DNA of 32,197 bases from Aquipuribacter hungaricus (GTDB taxonomy: Bacteria > Actinomycetota > Actinomycetes > Actinomycetales > JBBAYJ01), in assembly GCF_037860755.1 (NCBI RefSeq), contig NZ_JBBEOI010000019.1, positions 1 to 32,197 of the forward strand. Reading direction: 5' to 3'. Positions 1 to 7,092 of the stretch are shown piece by piece. The notes below the pieces were generated by a model, which made no database searches, had not been told where the DNA came from, and saw only the letters and a list, made by a program, of their open reading frames with translations. A program made the position numbers and the translations under genes. Positions within the stretch are counted from its first letter, which is position 1. Every line of letters begins with the position of its first letter.

Positions 1-283
1 CTCGCGCGGTCGCAGGACCCGGGGGGTCGGCGGGGCCCCCCGGCAGGTCCCCGCTGCGGCCGCGCGGGCAGCGGGCACCTGACCAGCCTCGTCCGGCCGG
101 CGTCGCGGTCGCGCCAGTCCGACCGCGCGGACCTACCTCCGTCGGGCTGCCAGGCCCTCGGGTGTCGTCCAGAAGTCGCCGAGGCTTCATCTGCCGTTTG
201 TCCACCTGGCGCTACAGGCGGTGTTGGCTCACGGCCGCGACTGCCTGATCGAGCAGCCGACACGATGGACACCTGGAGACGCA
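1..283. other. Left edge, no confident gene
   Basis: No convincing complete gene is seen here. A plus-strand frame is open from base 2 to a TGA at 80-82 and could be the last codons of a gene entering from the left. It encodes an Ala/Arg/Gly/Pro-rich peptide that carries no recognisable family, so it is not called. The stretch 83-283 presumably carries the promoter of the PHP-domain gene. Confidence 0.4.
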
Positions 284-2059
284 GTGGACCAGCACCCGCA
301 CGAGCACCGCCACGACTCCGGCCCTGCCGGGCACTCCCACGGACCTGCCGGGCACTCCCACGGACCTGCCGGGCACTCCCACGGACCGGGCGGGCACTCC
401 CACGGACCCGCAGAGGGCGCTGTCGCGGGCCCCGAGCTCGACGTCGAGGTCCCGGACACCGAGCTGACCCCGGCGCAGGTCGCCCGCCGCTCGTTCCTGC
501 GCGGTGTCGGGCTGGTGGGCGCGAGCGGTGCGGTCGCGGGAGCGACAGGCCTCGCCGGCGCCTCGCCGGCAGCGGCGTCGACGGCGTCGGCCAGGCCGCC
601 GCGCAGCGGAGACTCCTTCCGCTGGTCCGCCGGCGACCACCACATGCACACGCAGTACAGCGGCGGCTCGGACGCGCCCTACCTCATCGAGCAGCACGCA
701 CTGCACGCCAACCGCTTCGGCCTGGACTGGATCGTCGTCACCGACCACGGCGGACCGCTCCACCAGAAGTTCGGCGTCAACGCGACCTACCGCGACATCG
801 CGCTGGCGCGGCAGAAGCACACCGACATGCTCATCTTCCAGGGCCTGGAGTGGAACCCGCCGGCAGGCGACCACTCCACCGTCTTCGTCCCCCCGGGGAC
901 CAACGACCTGGCGATCATGAGCGAGTTCGAGCTGCTGTACGACGCGTCCATCAACGGCAACGGTGCCTCGACTCCGGCCAACGAGGCCAGGGCCCGGGAG
1001 GCTGTCCGCTGGCTGGGCGACCAGGTCCGCGCGGGCCGCACCGACAGCGCGCTGCAGATCTTCCACCACCCCAGCCGTGGCGGCCGGTACGCGCCGTCGG
1101 AGTTCCGCGGCATGCGGGACACCGAGCCCACCGTGTCCATCGGCATGGAAGGTGCCCCCGGGCACCAGGCCGCCGGCATCCCGGTCTCGCAGGGCGGGGC
1201 AGGCGAGGGACGCGGCTTCTACGACGGCGGCCCCGGGACCAACTCCTACCCGGGCTACCCGCTGGACTCCTACCGCACCTACGGCGGGTTCGACTGGCTC
1301 ACCTCGACCGTCGGCGGGGTGTGGGACTCCATGCTCGCCGAGGGCAAGCCGTGGTTCGTCACCGCGACGTCGGACTCCCACCAGGTGTACCGCGACTCCT
1401 GGACCTACGGCGGCGCCCCCACCCCCGACGGCGTCTACAAGGACCCGGTCTTCACCCGCGACGAGGTGCCCGGCCGCGGCGACTTCTGGCCCGGCCAGTA
1501 CTCCCAGACGGTCCTCGGTCTCCGCGACTTCTCCTACGGCTCCGTGGTGGAGGCCCTGCGGTCGGGCCGCTCGTACCTCGTGCACGGCAACCTCATCGAC
1601 GGGCTGCGCCTCACGGTGTCCACCGGTGGCCGTCGCGGCGTCGGCACCATCGGCGACACCGTCCAGGCCGCCCGCGGCGGCCGGGTCGAGGTCACGGTGT
1701 CGGTCGACCTGCGCCGCACACCCAACTTCAACGAGGACATCCCCCAGCTCGCCCGGGTCGACCTCATCGCCGGACCCATCACGGGACCGGTCGCGGACCA
1801 GGACACCATGACGGCACCCGGCACCCGCGTCGTCCAGTCCTGGGAGGTCAGCGCCCGCCAGCGGGACGCCGGCGTCGCCGAGTTCACCTACCGGTTCAAC
1901 CGCGACGAGAGCCCGCTCTACCTGCGGGTCCGGGGCACCGACGGCAACCGTGCCAGCGGCGGCCCCAGCGGCCTGGAGCCCGAGCAGGACGTCATCGGCG
2001 ACGCCGACCCGTGGACGGACCTCTGGTTCTACTCCAACCCCGTGTTCATCACCCGCTGA
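284..2059 (+). CDS. Tat-exported PHP-domain metallohydrolase with His-rich N-terminus
   Basis: Likely a secreted metal-dependent phosphoesterase/hydrolase of the PHP superfamily (CehA/McbA-like); the substrate is unknown. GTG at 284 is chosen because GGAGAC lies five to six bases upstream; a GTG at 221 is also in frame but lacks a good ribosome site. In the 591-residue product, residues 1-45 are His-rich, with four GPAGHSH-type heptads. A twin-arginine motif RRSFLRG begins near residue 68 and is followed by an Ala/Gly-rich hydrophobic stretch. The PHP motif DHHMHT (His120, His122) and TDHGG (Asp154, His155) provide metal ligands. There is no ATG, GTG or TTG codon between 284 and the Tat motif, so the His-rich segment really is part of the protein if this frame starts translation. 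A strong terminator follows the stop. The Tat and PHP calls are solid; the biological role is not. Confidence 0.88.
   Translation: MDQHPHEHRHDSGPAGHSHGPAGHSHGPAGHSHGPGGHSHGPAEGAVAGPELDVEVPDTELTPAQVARRSFLRGVGLVGASGAVAGATGLAGASPAAASTASARPPRSGDSFRWSAGDHHMHTQYSGGSDAPYLIEQHALHANRFGLDWIVVTDHGGPLHQKFGVNATYRDIALARQKHTDMLIFQGLEWNPPAGDHSTVFVPPGTNDLAIMSEFELLYDASINGNGASTPANEARAREAVRWLGDQVRAGRTDSALQIFHHPSRGGRYAPSEFRGMRDTEPTVSIGMEGAPGHQAAGIPVSQGGAGEGRGFYDGGPGTNSYPGYPLDSYRTYGGFDWLTSTVGGVWDSMLAEGKPWFVTATSDSHQVYRDSWTYGGAPTPDGVYKDPVFTRDEVPGRGDFWPGQYSQTVLGLRDFSYGSVVEALRSGRSYLVHGNLIDGLRLTVSTGGRRGVGTIGDTVQAARGGRVEVTVSVDLRRTPNFNEDIPQLARVDLIAGPITGPVADQDTMTAPGTRVVQSWEVSARQRDAGVAEFTYRFNRDESPLYLRVRGTDGNRASGGPSGLEPEQDVIGDADPWTDLWFYSNPVFITR
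320..403 (+). repeat. Four 21-bp tandem repeats encoding GPAGHSH
   Basis: Units at 320-340, 341-361, 362-382 and 383-403 are near-identical in-frame copies encoding Gly-Pro-Ala/Gly-Gly-His-Ser-His. They sit ahead of the Tat motif of the PHP protein. They look like a slippage-prone metal-binding tract whose copy number could vary between strains. Confidence 0.9.
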
Positions 2060-2434
2060 CGACCCCCGCGCTGCCGCCCCCGCGGTCTCCCGCGGGGGCA
2101 GCAGCGGTCACCATCCCGTGCCGGAGCCGGACCTCAGGGGCGCCGCCCCGCCGCCCACGATGGCGGGAGCCCGCCCGCATGCACGCCAGCGCAGGCGTGA
2201 AGGGGAACCGAGCGGGCTCCCGGGCCCGACGCTAGGTCGGGGCGTCCCCCGGCGGAAGCCGACGGAGACGGCATCACCTGCCTGGCCCACGCCCGACAAC
2301 CTGTCCCGGGCGGGCGACGACCCGGCGTGGCGCCACCACCACGGCACGTCCACCGCCGACCGTCCTGGGCCGCGCCCGCACGCTGGCTCCACGAGCCGCA
2401 GACGACGACCAGCCACCGCTGGGTAAGCCCGACG
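2060..2434. other. Convergent intergenic region
   Basis: This 375-base gap lies between the plus-strand PHP gene and the minus-strand GAF-ANTAR gene. It holds the terminator at 2070-2105 and a smaller hairpin (CACGCC at 2182-2187, GGCGTG at 2194-2199) that could end the minus-strand transcript. Open frames crossing it show no recognisable protein. Confidence 0.5.
2070..2105 (+). terminator. Intrinsic-type terminator hairpin after PHP gene
   Basis: Arms 2070-2085 and 2090-2105 form a 16-bp stem with one mismatch around a TCTC loop, starting ten bases after the stop codon. No U-tract follows, which is common in high-GC actinobacteria. Confidence 0.8.
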
Positions 2435-3298
2435 TCAGCGCTGGCTGGTCGCGGCCACCAGCTCTGCGGCGACCTGTGCGAGCTTGCGGTTCTGAGAGCG
2501 GGACAGGCGGACGAGCTCGGCGAAGGCGTCGTCGGGCGTGCACCCGGTGCGCGCCATGAGGACCCCCTTGGCCTGCTCGATCGTGGCGCGCGAGACCAAG
2601 GCTGCCTTCATCTGCTCGGCGACGCGCTGGGCGGAGTGCAGCAGGTGGGCGTTGGCCAGGGTGGTCGCGGCGTAGCCGGCGAAGGCTTCGGCCGCCGGCA
2701 CCGACGACGGGCCCAGGCCGCTGCCGTCGCCGCGTGCATACATGTTGAGGGCTCCGACGACGCGGCTGGGGACAGCCATCCCGACCGACAGCGACCCGGT
2801 CACCCCGGCCCGGCGGGCCGCGTCCACGAACCGCGGGTACCGCCGGTGATCATCGAGGTCACGGCCGAGGTCGAAGAGCGGGACGGTGCCGCCCTGCCGG
2901 GCGGCGTCCATGCACGGACCAGAACCCTCGTCGTACTGGCGTTCGTCCAGCTGCGCCGCGAGGTCGCCGGTGAAGGCGACCGTGTGCGCCTTCGCTCCCT
3001 CGACCAGCGTGATGGAGACCTCGTCGGCGCCGGGGATGCTCGCCTGGGCCAGGGTGGCCACCTGCCGCACCACGTCGGTGAGCGACGTCCCGGCCAGGGA
3101 CAGGCTCGCCAGCTCCGCGATGGCCTGGTCCAGCTCGACCGGCGGCAGGGTCGGCACCCACCGCTCACCGAGGGGCAGGTCGTCCGCGGCATCGACGAGC
3201 TCGGCCAGGGCGTCGCTGCCTGGGACTCCGTCGCGTGCTCCACCACCGACCGCGTCGTCGGACGGGTCAGACTCTTCCGGGTGGGTGTCGCCGCTCAT
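2435..3298 (-). CDS. GAF-ANTAR RNA-binding antiterminator/regulator
   Basis: Cytoplasmic signalling protein of 287 residues. The N-terminal ~60 residues are acidic and low-complexity. A GAF domain follows (about residues 65-210, including DEVSITLVEGAKAHTVAFTG and a DEGSGPCMDAAR segment). A C-terminal ANTAR domain (about 220-280) contains the family signature around ATIEQAKGVLMARTGCTPDDAF. ANTAR domains bind paired RNA hairpins and prevent transcription termination; GAF domains sense small ligands or redox state. The ATG at 3298 is the first in frame. The gene is divergent from the LOV-GAF-SpoIIE phosphatase, with a shared 354-bp upstream region, so the two may respond to related stress inputs; that link is an inference. 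Confidence 0.9.
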   Translation of the reverse strand: MSGDTHPEESDPSDDAVGGGARDGVPGSDALAELVDAADDLPLGERWVPTLPPVELDQAIAELASLSLAGTSLTDVVRQVATLAQASIPGADEVSITLVEGAKAHTVAFTGDLAAQLDERQYDEGSGPCMDAARQGGTVPLFDLGRDLDDHRRYPRFVDAARRAGVTGSLSVGMAVPSRVVGALNMYARGDGSGLGPSSVPAAEAFAGYAATTLANAHLLHSAQRVAEQMKAALVSRATIEQAKGVLMARTGCTPDDAFAELVRLSRSQNRKLAQVAAELVAATSQR

Positions 3299-3652
3299 GG
3301 CGGGCCTCTCGCTACGCCTACCGGTCCCTCTGGGCTGGGACGGGGCGGCGCCTCAGCGTCACGCGGGATACGCCGAGGTTCGTGGCCGCCGGGCTGTTCG
3401 AGCGGGAACATGGACGCTACACGGGGGTCCGGAGGTCCGTGACGGTGCGGGCCGTGCCTCAGCGGGTTTGACCCGTCGCGGCGCACGTGCTCGAGGCGCC
3501 TGAGCAGCCGGGGTTCGCGCGGATACCCGTCGGGGGGTGCTGGTCCGCAAGGATGGTCGCGTGCGACCAGTCTCCGACCCTGGCATGCCTTCGGGGGTGC
3601 CAAGGGCGACGCACCACCGGGCCGAAGCTGCCCCGGCACGAGGCGGGCGAGC
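3299..3652. promoter_or_regulatory. Divergent promoter region, GAF-ANTAR / LOV-SpoIIE
   Basis: This 354-base gene-free region lies between two divergent signalling genes and must hold both promoters. A short dyad, CGGGT-TTG-ACCCG, is at 3463-3475. No convincing -10/-35 pair could be assigned by eye. Confidence 0.4.
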
Positions 3653-5797
3653 GTGACCGAGGCTGCGGCACTGACCCTTCCTGCTGTCGCCCACGACTTC
3701 CCTGCGGCGGTGCTCCTGGTGGACACCGACGCCGGGGCGGTGGTGTTCGTCAACGACCTCGCGCGGCAGCTCGCCCCGGGTCTGGAGCTGCCTGCGGACC
3801 TGGAGGCCTGGTCCCGGGAGGCGCAGCTGCAGGTGGTCTCCGGGGGCCCGCTGGGCGACAGCAGCACCCCGCTGGCCAGCATCGTGGCCGGTGACCCCAG
3901 CACCGGCCGCCAGGTCAGCGCCGCCCTGCAGTCCGGGGCCAGCACCGCCCGGGAGGCGCTGTGGGCGATCGGGATGCCCCTGCACGAGGCACCCGAGCCG
4001 CTGCGGGCACGGTCCCTGCTGGTGCTGCTCCCGCTCCGGTTCCCCGAGGCCATCGCCGACGCCCAGGCCGCCGCGGCCGCCAGCCGGGCCCACCGCTCGG
4101 TCCTGTCCAGCGGCCTGGCCATCGCGATCAGCGACCCCACCGCCGACGACGACCCCCTGGTCTGGGTCTCGCGCAGCTTCGAGCAGCTCACCGGCCACAC
4201 CAGCGCGGAGGTCCTCGGCCGCAACTGCCGCTTCCTGCAAGGACCCGACACCGACCCGGACGCCGTCGCGCGGGTGCGCGAGGGGCTGGCGGCCGACCGG
4301 ACGGTGAGCGTGACCCTGCTCAACTACCGCCACGACGGGTCCGCCTTCTACAACCACCTCGTCGTCTCCGCCGTCTTCGACGCCGCGGGCAGGCTGAGCC
4401 ACCGCGTCGCCGTGCTCAGCGACGTCACCGGACAGGTCCTGGCCGCGCACGAGCGGGACGCCGCGCGGGCCGAGGCCGACCGGGCGCGCCGCGCCGAGGT
4501 CGCTGCCGAGGACGCCCGCAGGTTCGGACGCCTGCTGCTGAGCCTCAGCGAGGCGCTCACCGCGACCACCACCGTGGAGCAGGTCGCCGCCGCCATCACC
4601 GACGTGGTCGCCACCGAGCTCGGCGCCGCCGGCGGCGGGCTCCTGCTCGCCGACACCCACCGCCAGCACCTGGACTTCGTCACCCTGGAGGAGATGCCGC
4701 CCGGCACCGACGCGGCCTGGTCGCGCATCGGCTGGGACGCCGACGCCCCCGTCGCCGTCGCCGTCCGCAGCCGGCAGCCGGTCTACTACCCCGACCGGGA
4801 CGCCCTGCTGGCAGCCCACCCCACCATCACCGACCAGGCGGACGTGCCCGTCATGGGCGCCAGCGCCAACCTTCCCCTGGTCGCCGGCGGCGAGGTCGCC
4901 GGAGCCGTCTTCCTGTACTGGGACCGGTCCTACGTCGTCCTCGAACACCAGCAGGACGTCCTGGCAGCGGTGGCCCGCTACACCGCCCAGGCCGTGCAGC
5001 GCGCCCAGCTGCTCACCGAACGGCGCACCGCCGCCGAGGTCCTCCAGCGGTCGCTGCTCACCCGGCTGCCCGAGCCCGACCACCTGGAGCTCCGTGCCCG
5101 GTACGTCCCGGCCGCGGTGGACGAGCACGTAGGCGGGGACTGGTACGACGCCGTCGTCCTGCCCGACGGCAGCACCACGGTCGTCATCGGTGACGTCGCC
5201 GGCCACGACATCGCCGCCGCCGCACGCATGGGGCAACTGCGCGGGCTGCTCCGGGCCTACGCCTTCGACCGCGCGGAGCCGCCCAGCGAGGTCGTCGCCC
5301 GCCTGGACCGGGCCGTCACCGTTCTGCACCCCGACACCCTCGCCACCCTCGTGATGGCACGGGTGGAGCAGACCGAGGCGGACAGGCAGGCGGGGCTCCG
5401 GCGGGTGCGGTGGACGAACGCCGGGCACCTGCCACCGATCATCCTGCACGCCGACGGCAGCACCGAGGTGCTCACGACCGTCCCCGAGCTCCTGGTCGGG
5501 CTCCAGCCCGGCGCCGCCCGCAGCGACCACGACCACGTCCTGCTGCCTGGTTCCACGTTCCTGCTGTTCACCGACGGGGTCGTCGAGCACCGCGGCCGCA
5601 GCATCGACGACGGCCTGACCGACCTCCGCGGCGTGCTGTCCCGCCACGCCACAGCCAGCCTGCAGGACCTCCTGGACCAGGTGGTGGCCGAGCTCGTCGG
5701 GAGCTCCCCCGACGACGACTGCGCCGTCCTCGCCGTCCGCGCCCACCCCGAGGACCGCCCCCGCCCGACCGAAGCCGGCCCGAACCGCCTCGCCTGA
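3653..5797 (+). CDS. PAS-LOV-GAF-SpoIIE (PP2C) phosphatase, putative blue-light receptor
   Basis: Multi-domain signalling phosphatase of 714 residues. An N-terminal PAS-like region (about 10-130) precedes a LOV domain (about 145-265). The LOV domain carries GRNCRFLQG, with the flavin-adduct Cys at residue 192, and NYRHDGSAFYNHL, the conserved FMN-binding segment. A predicted linker helix rich in Ala/Arg/Glu follows, then a GAF domain (about 300-450) and a C-terminal SpoIIE/PP2C domain with GGDWYDAVVLPDG, GDVAGHDIAAAARM and DDDCAVLAVR motifs. Such proteins normally dephosphorylate an anti-anti-sigma factor in a partner-switching pathway. No anti-sigma or anti-anti-sigma gene is in the window, so any target is encoded elsewhere. 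The start is GTG at 3653, with only a weak purine-rich ribosome site. All key LOV and phosphatase acidic residues look present, so photoactivity is plausible. Confidence 0.92.
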   Translation: MTEAAALTLPAVAHDFPAAVLLVDTDAGAVVFVNDLARQLAPGLELPADLEAWSREAQLQVVSGGPLGDSSTPLASIVAGDPSTGRQVSAALQSGASTAREALWAIGMPLHEAPEPLRARSLLVLLPLRFPEAIADAQAAAAASRAHRSVLSSGLAIAISDPTADDDPLVWVSRSFEQLTGHTSAEVLGRNCRFLQGPDTDPDAVARVREGLAADRTVSVTLLNYRHDGSAFYNHLVVSAVFDAAGRLSHRVAVLSDVTGQVLAAHERDAARAEADRARRAEVAAEDARRFGRLLLSLSEALTATTTVEQVAAAITDVVATELGAAGGGLLLADTHRQHLDFVTLEEMPPGTDAAWSRIGWDADAPVAVAVRSRQPVYYPDRDALLAAHPTITDQADVPVMGASANLPLVAGGEVAGAVFLYWDRSYVVLEHQQDVLAAVARYTAQAVQRAQLLTERRTAAEVLQRSLLTRLPEPDHLELRARYVPAAVDEHVGGDWYDAVVLPDGSTTVVIGDVAGHDIAAAARMGQLRGLLRAYAFDRAEPPSEVVARLDRAVTVLHPDTLATLVMARVEQTEADRQAGLRRVRWTNAGHLPPIILHADGSTEVLTTVPELLVGLQPGAARSDHDHVLLPGSTFLLFTDGVVEHRGRSIDDGLTDLRGVLSRHATASLQDLLDQVVAELVGSSPDDDCAVLAVRAHPEDRPRPTEAGPNRLA

Positions 5798-5937
5798 CAG
5801 CCCTGGCTGCTCACCCAGCGCTTCTCGGGGAATGACGAACATCCGCACGGGTAGGGCACGGCGGCCACCCGCACGAGCGACCGGGCACCGACGGCAGTCG
5901 ACCGCGCGCGGTGACACGAGCACGGGAGGAGCGAGCG

Positions 5938-6219
5938 ATGGCTGCTGACGGGCGTCGAGATCGCGCCGGCGCAGACGACACAGACGACACAGACGCCGGC
6001 GTCGCCGCTGCCGTCGACGTCAGCCTCAGAGGCGACGCAGCAGAGAAGTCGCTCGAGACGAGGACGGCGGCGGTGACCGCACAGGTCAGGGCCCGGTACG
6101 CGGGCCGACCGGACGACATCGTCCGTGAGGCACTGCGTCGCGAGCTGGACCGGCAAGGGCTCGACGGCTGGCGGGCTGACACGCAGGACCTCGGCCCCGC
6201 CCCGGAGGTGACGAGCTAG
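5938..6219 (+). CDS. Small hypothetical protein A (shared C-terminal motif)
   Basis: A 93-residue protein. The ATG at 5938 is chosen over a GTG at 5911 because GGGAGGA lies seven bases upstream. The N-terminus is acidic (DDTDDTDAG). The C-terminal half, with RPDDIVREALRRELD followed by QGLDGW, matches the next gene downstream, so the two are tandem paralogues. No domain of known function is recognised; the helical Arg/Glu-rich half suggests a small helical protein. Confidence 0.75.
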   Translation: MAADGRRDRAGADDTDDTDAGVAAAVDVSLRGDAAEKSLETRTAAVTAQVRARYAGRPDDIVREALRRELDRQGLDGWRADTQDLGPAPEVTS

Positions 6220-6246
6220 TCGACGCGTCCTCGTCGACGCGTCGAC
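6219..6246. repeat. Direct repeat and 14-bp palindrome GTCGACGCGTCGAC
   Basis: GTCGACGCGTC occurs at 6219-6229 and again at 6233-6243; the second copy extends to a perfect 14-bp palindrome at 6233-6246. It lies between two paralogous small genes, just upstream of the second one, and could be an operator for it. Confidence 0.6.
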
Positions 6247-6276
6247 AGGCACCGAGCCCCGCCCTACGTTGCTTCG

Positions 6277-6528
6277 GTGCTGGCCGACGACAACGCCCTG
6301 AGCGAGGCGGTCCTGCGAGACCTCATCCTCGACCAGCACATCAAGCCAGACGCGGAGCTCGTGGCCTCGCTCAACGCGACCATCGCACGGCTGCGGGACA
6401 GCCACGGCAACCGCCCTGTGCCGGTGGTGCGCGAGGTGCTGCGTCGTGAGCTCGACGCGATGGGGTTGGACGGCTGGGTGACAGACGGGGACGGCTTCGA
6501 CGGCCTCGTGCGCCGCATCGTGCGCTGA
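6277..6528 (+). CDS. Small hypothetical protein B, paralogue of protein A
   Basis: An 83-residue protein starting at GTG 6277 (weak ribosome site). Residues ~48-65, with RPVPVVREVLRRELD then MGLDGW, align closely with the preceding small protein; the N-terminal parts differ. It is convergent with the conjugation operon, with 57 bases between stops. Function is unknown. The pair suggests a tandem duplication with divergence of the N-terminal half. Confidence 0.72.
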   Translation: MLADDNALSEAVLRDLILDQHIKPDAELVASLNATIARLRDSHGNRPVPVVREVLRRELDAMGLDGWVTDGDGFDGLVRRIVR

Positions 6529-6585
6529 TCCTGCAGCCGACGAACGACCGCCGGACGAGCCTGTCGACCGGTCCGCACCGCTGCG

Positions 6586-7092
6586 CTAGAAGAGGCCGAC
6601 GGGCGGCTCGTCGCACGGCAGCGGCTTGAGCCGTGCGTCGTGGCCCTTCTCGGGGCTGCACCCCTTGAACGGGCCGTCGGGGTCCAAGAGCGTGGCCATG
6701 TGCGGATCGGCGTGGTCCCGCAGCCACACGCTGATGCCCAGCGCGGGTTCCAGGCGCAGGTGCTCCCACGCCCGCCACAACGCGTCCAGACGGACGATGG
6801 CCTCCGCGTGGCGCCACCACTGCGGGCACCACGTCCGGTGCCGGCCGTCCAGGCTGCGCCGGTACGTCGGCGCCAGGAGCTCCCGGACGAAGACCTCCAC
6901 GGTGGGGAAGTACAGCTGCGGGGCATCCTCCTCCGGCGACGCCGTGTCGGCGGGCTCCGGGCCGGCGCCGGTGTCCTCAGCCCACTCGTCGGTGGCCCCC
7001 CATCCCCCCTGCCCGACGCCCGCCGGGTCGCCGATCGGGTCGTCGGTCACCGTCGCGACCGGGGAGCTGCCCAGGTCCGCGCCGGCAGTCAT
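6586..7092 (-). CDS. DUF4913 family protein, end of conjugation operon
   Basis: A 168-residue protein. The ATG at 7092 overlaps the stop of the coupling-protein gene as ATGA, so translation is probably coupled. An acidic Ala/Gly-rich N-terminal tail (~60 residues) precedes a compact domain with the DUF4913 hallmarks: WCPQWWRHAEAIVRLDALW, then AWEHLRLEP, WLRDHADPHMATLLDPDGPF and a C-terminal GLF. In actinobacterial conjugative elements this family commonly sits beside TraG-like coupling proteins, consistent with an accessory role in DNA transfer; the biochemical function is unknown. It is the last gene of the minus-strand operon. Confidence 0.88.
   Translation of the reverse strand: MTAGADLGSSPVATVTDDPIGDPAGVGQGGWGATDEWAEDTGAGPEPADTASPEEDAPQLYFPTVEVFVRELLAPTYRRSLDGRHRTWCPQWWRHAEAIVRLDALWRAWEHLRLEPALGISVWLRDHADPHMATLLDPDGPFKGCSPEKGHDARLKPLPCDEPPVGLF

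Noticed and set aside
320-403. CRISPR-like or minisatellite array
   Set aside because: Units are contiguous, in frame and have no spacers; they are protein-coding repeats.
212-1585. Minus-strand 457-codon frame opposite the PHP gene
   Set aside because: Low-complexity antisense translation; the plus strand has Tat and PHP motifs.
3359-5923. Minus-strand open frame of 854 codons opposite the LOV-SpoIIE gene
   Set aside because: It is the antisense shadow of a clear multi-domain protein; its translation is Val/Gly/Asp-rich with no domain.
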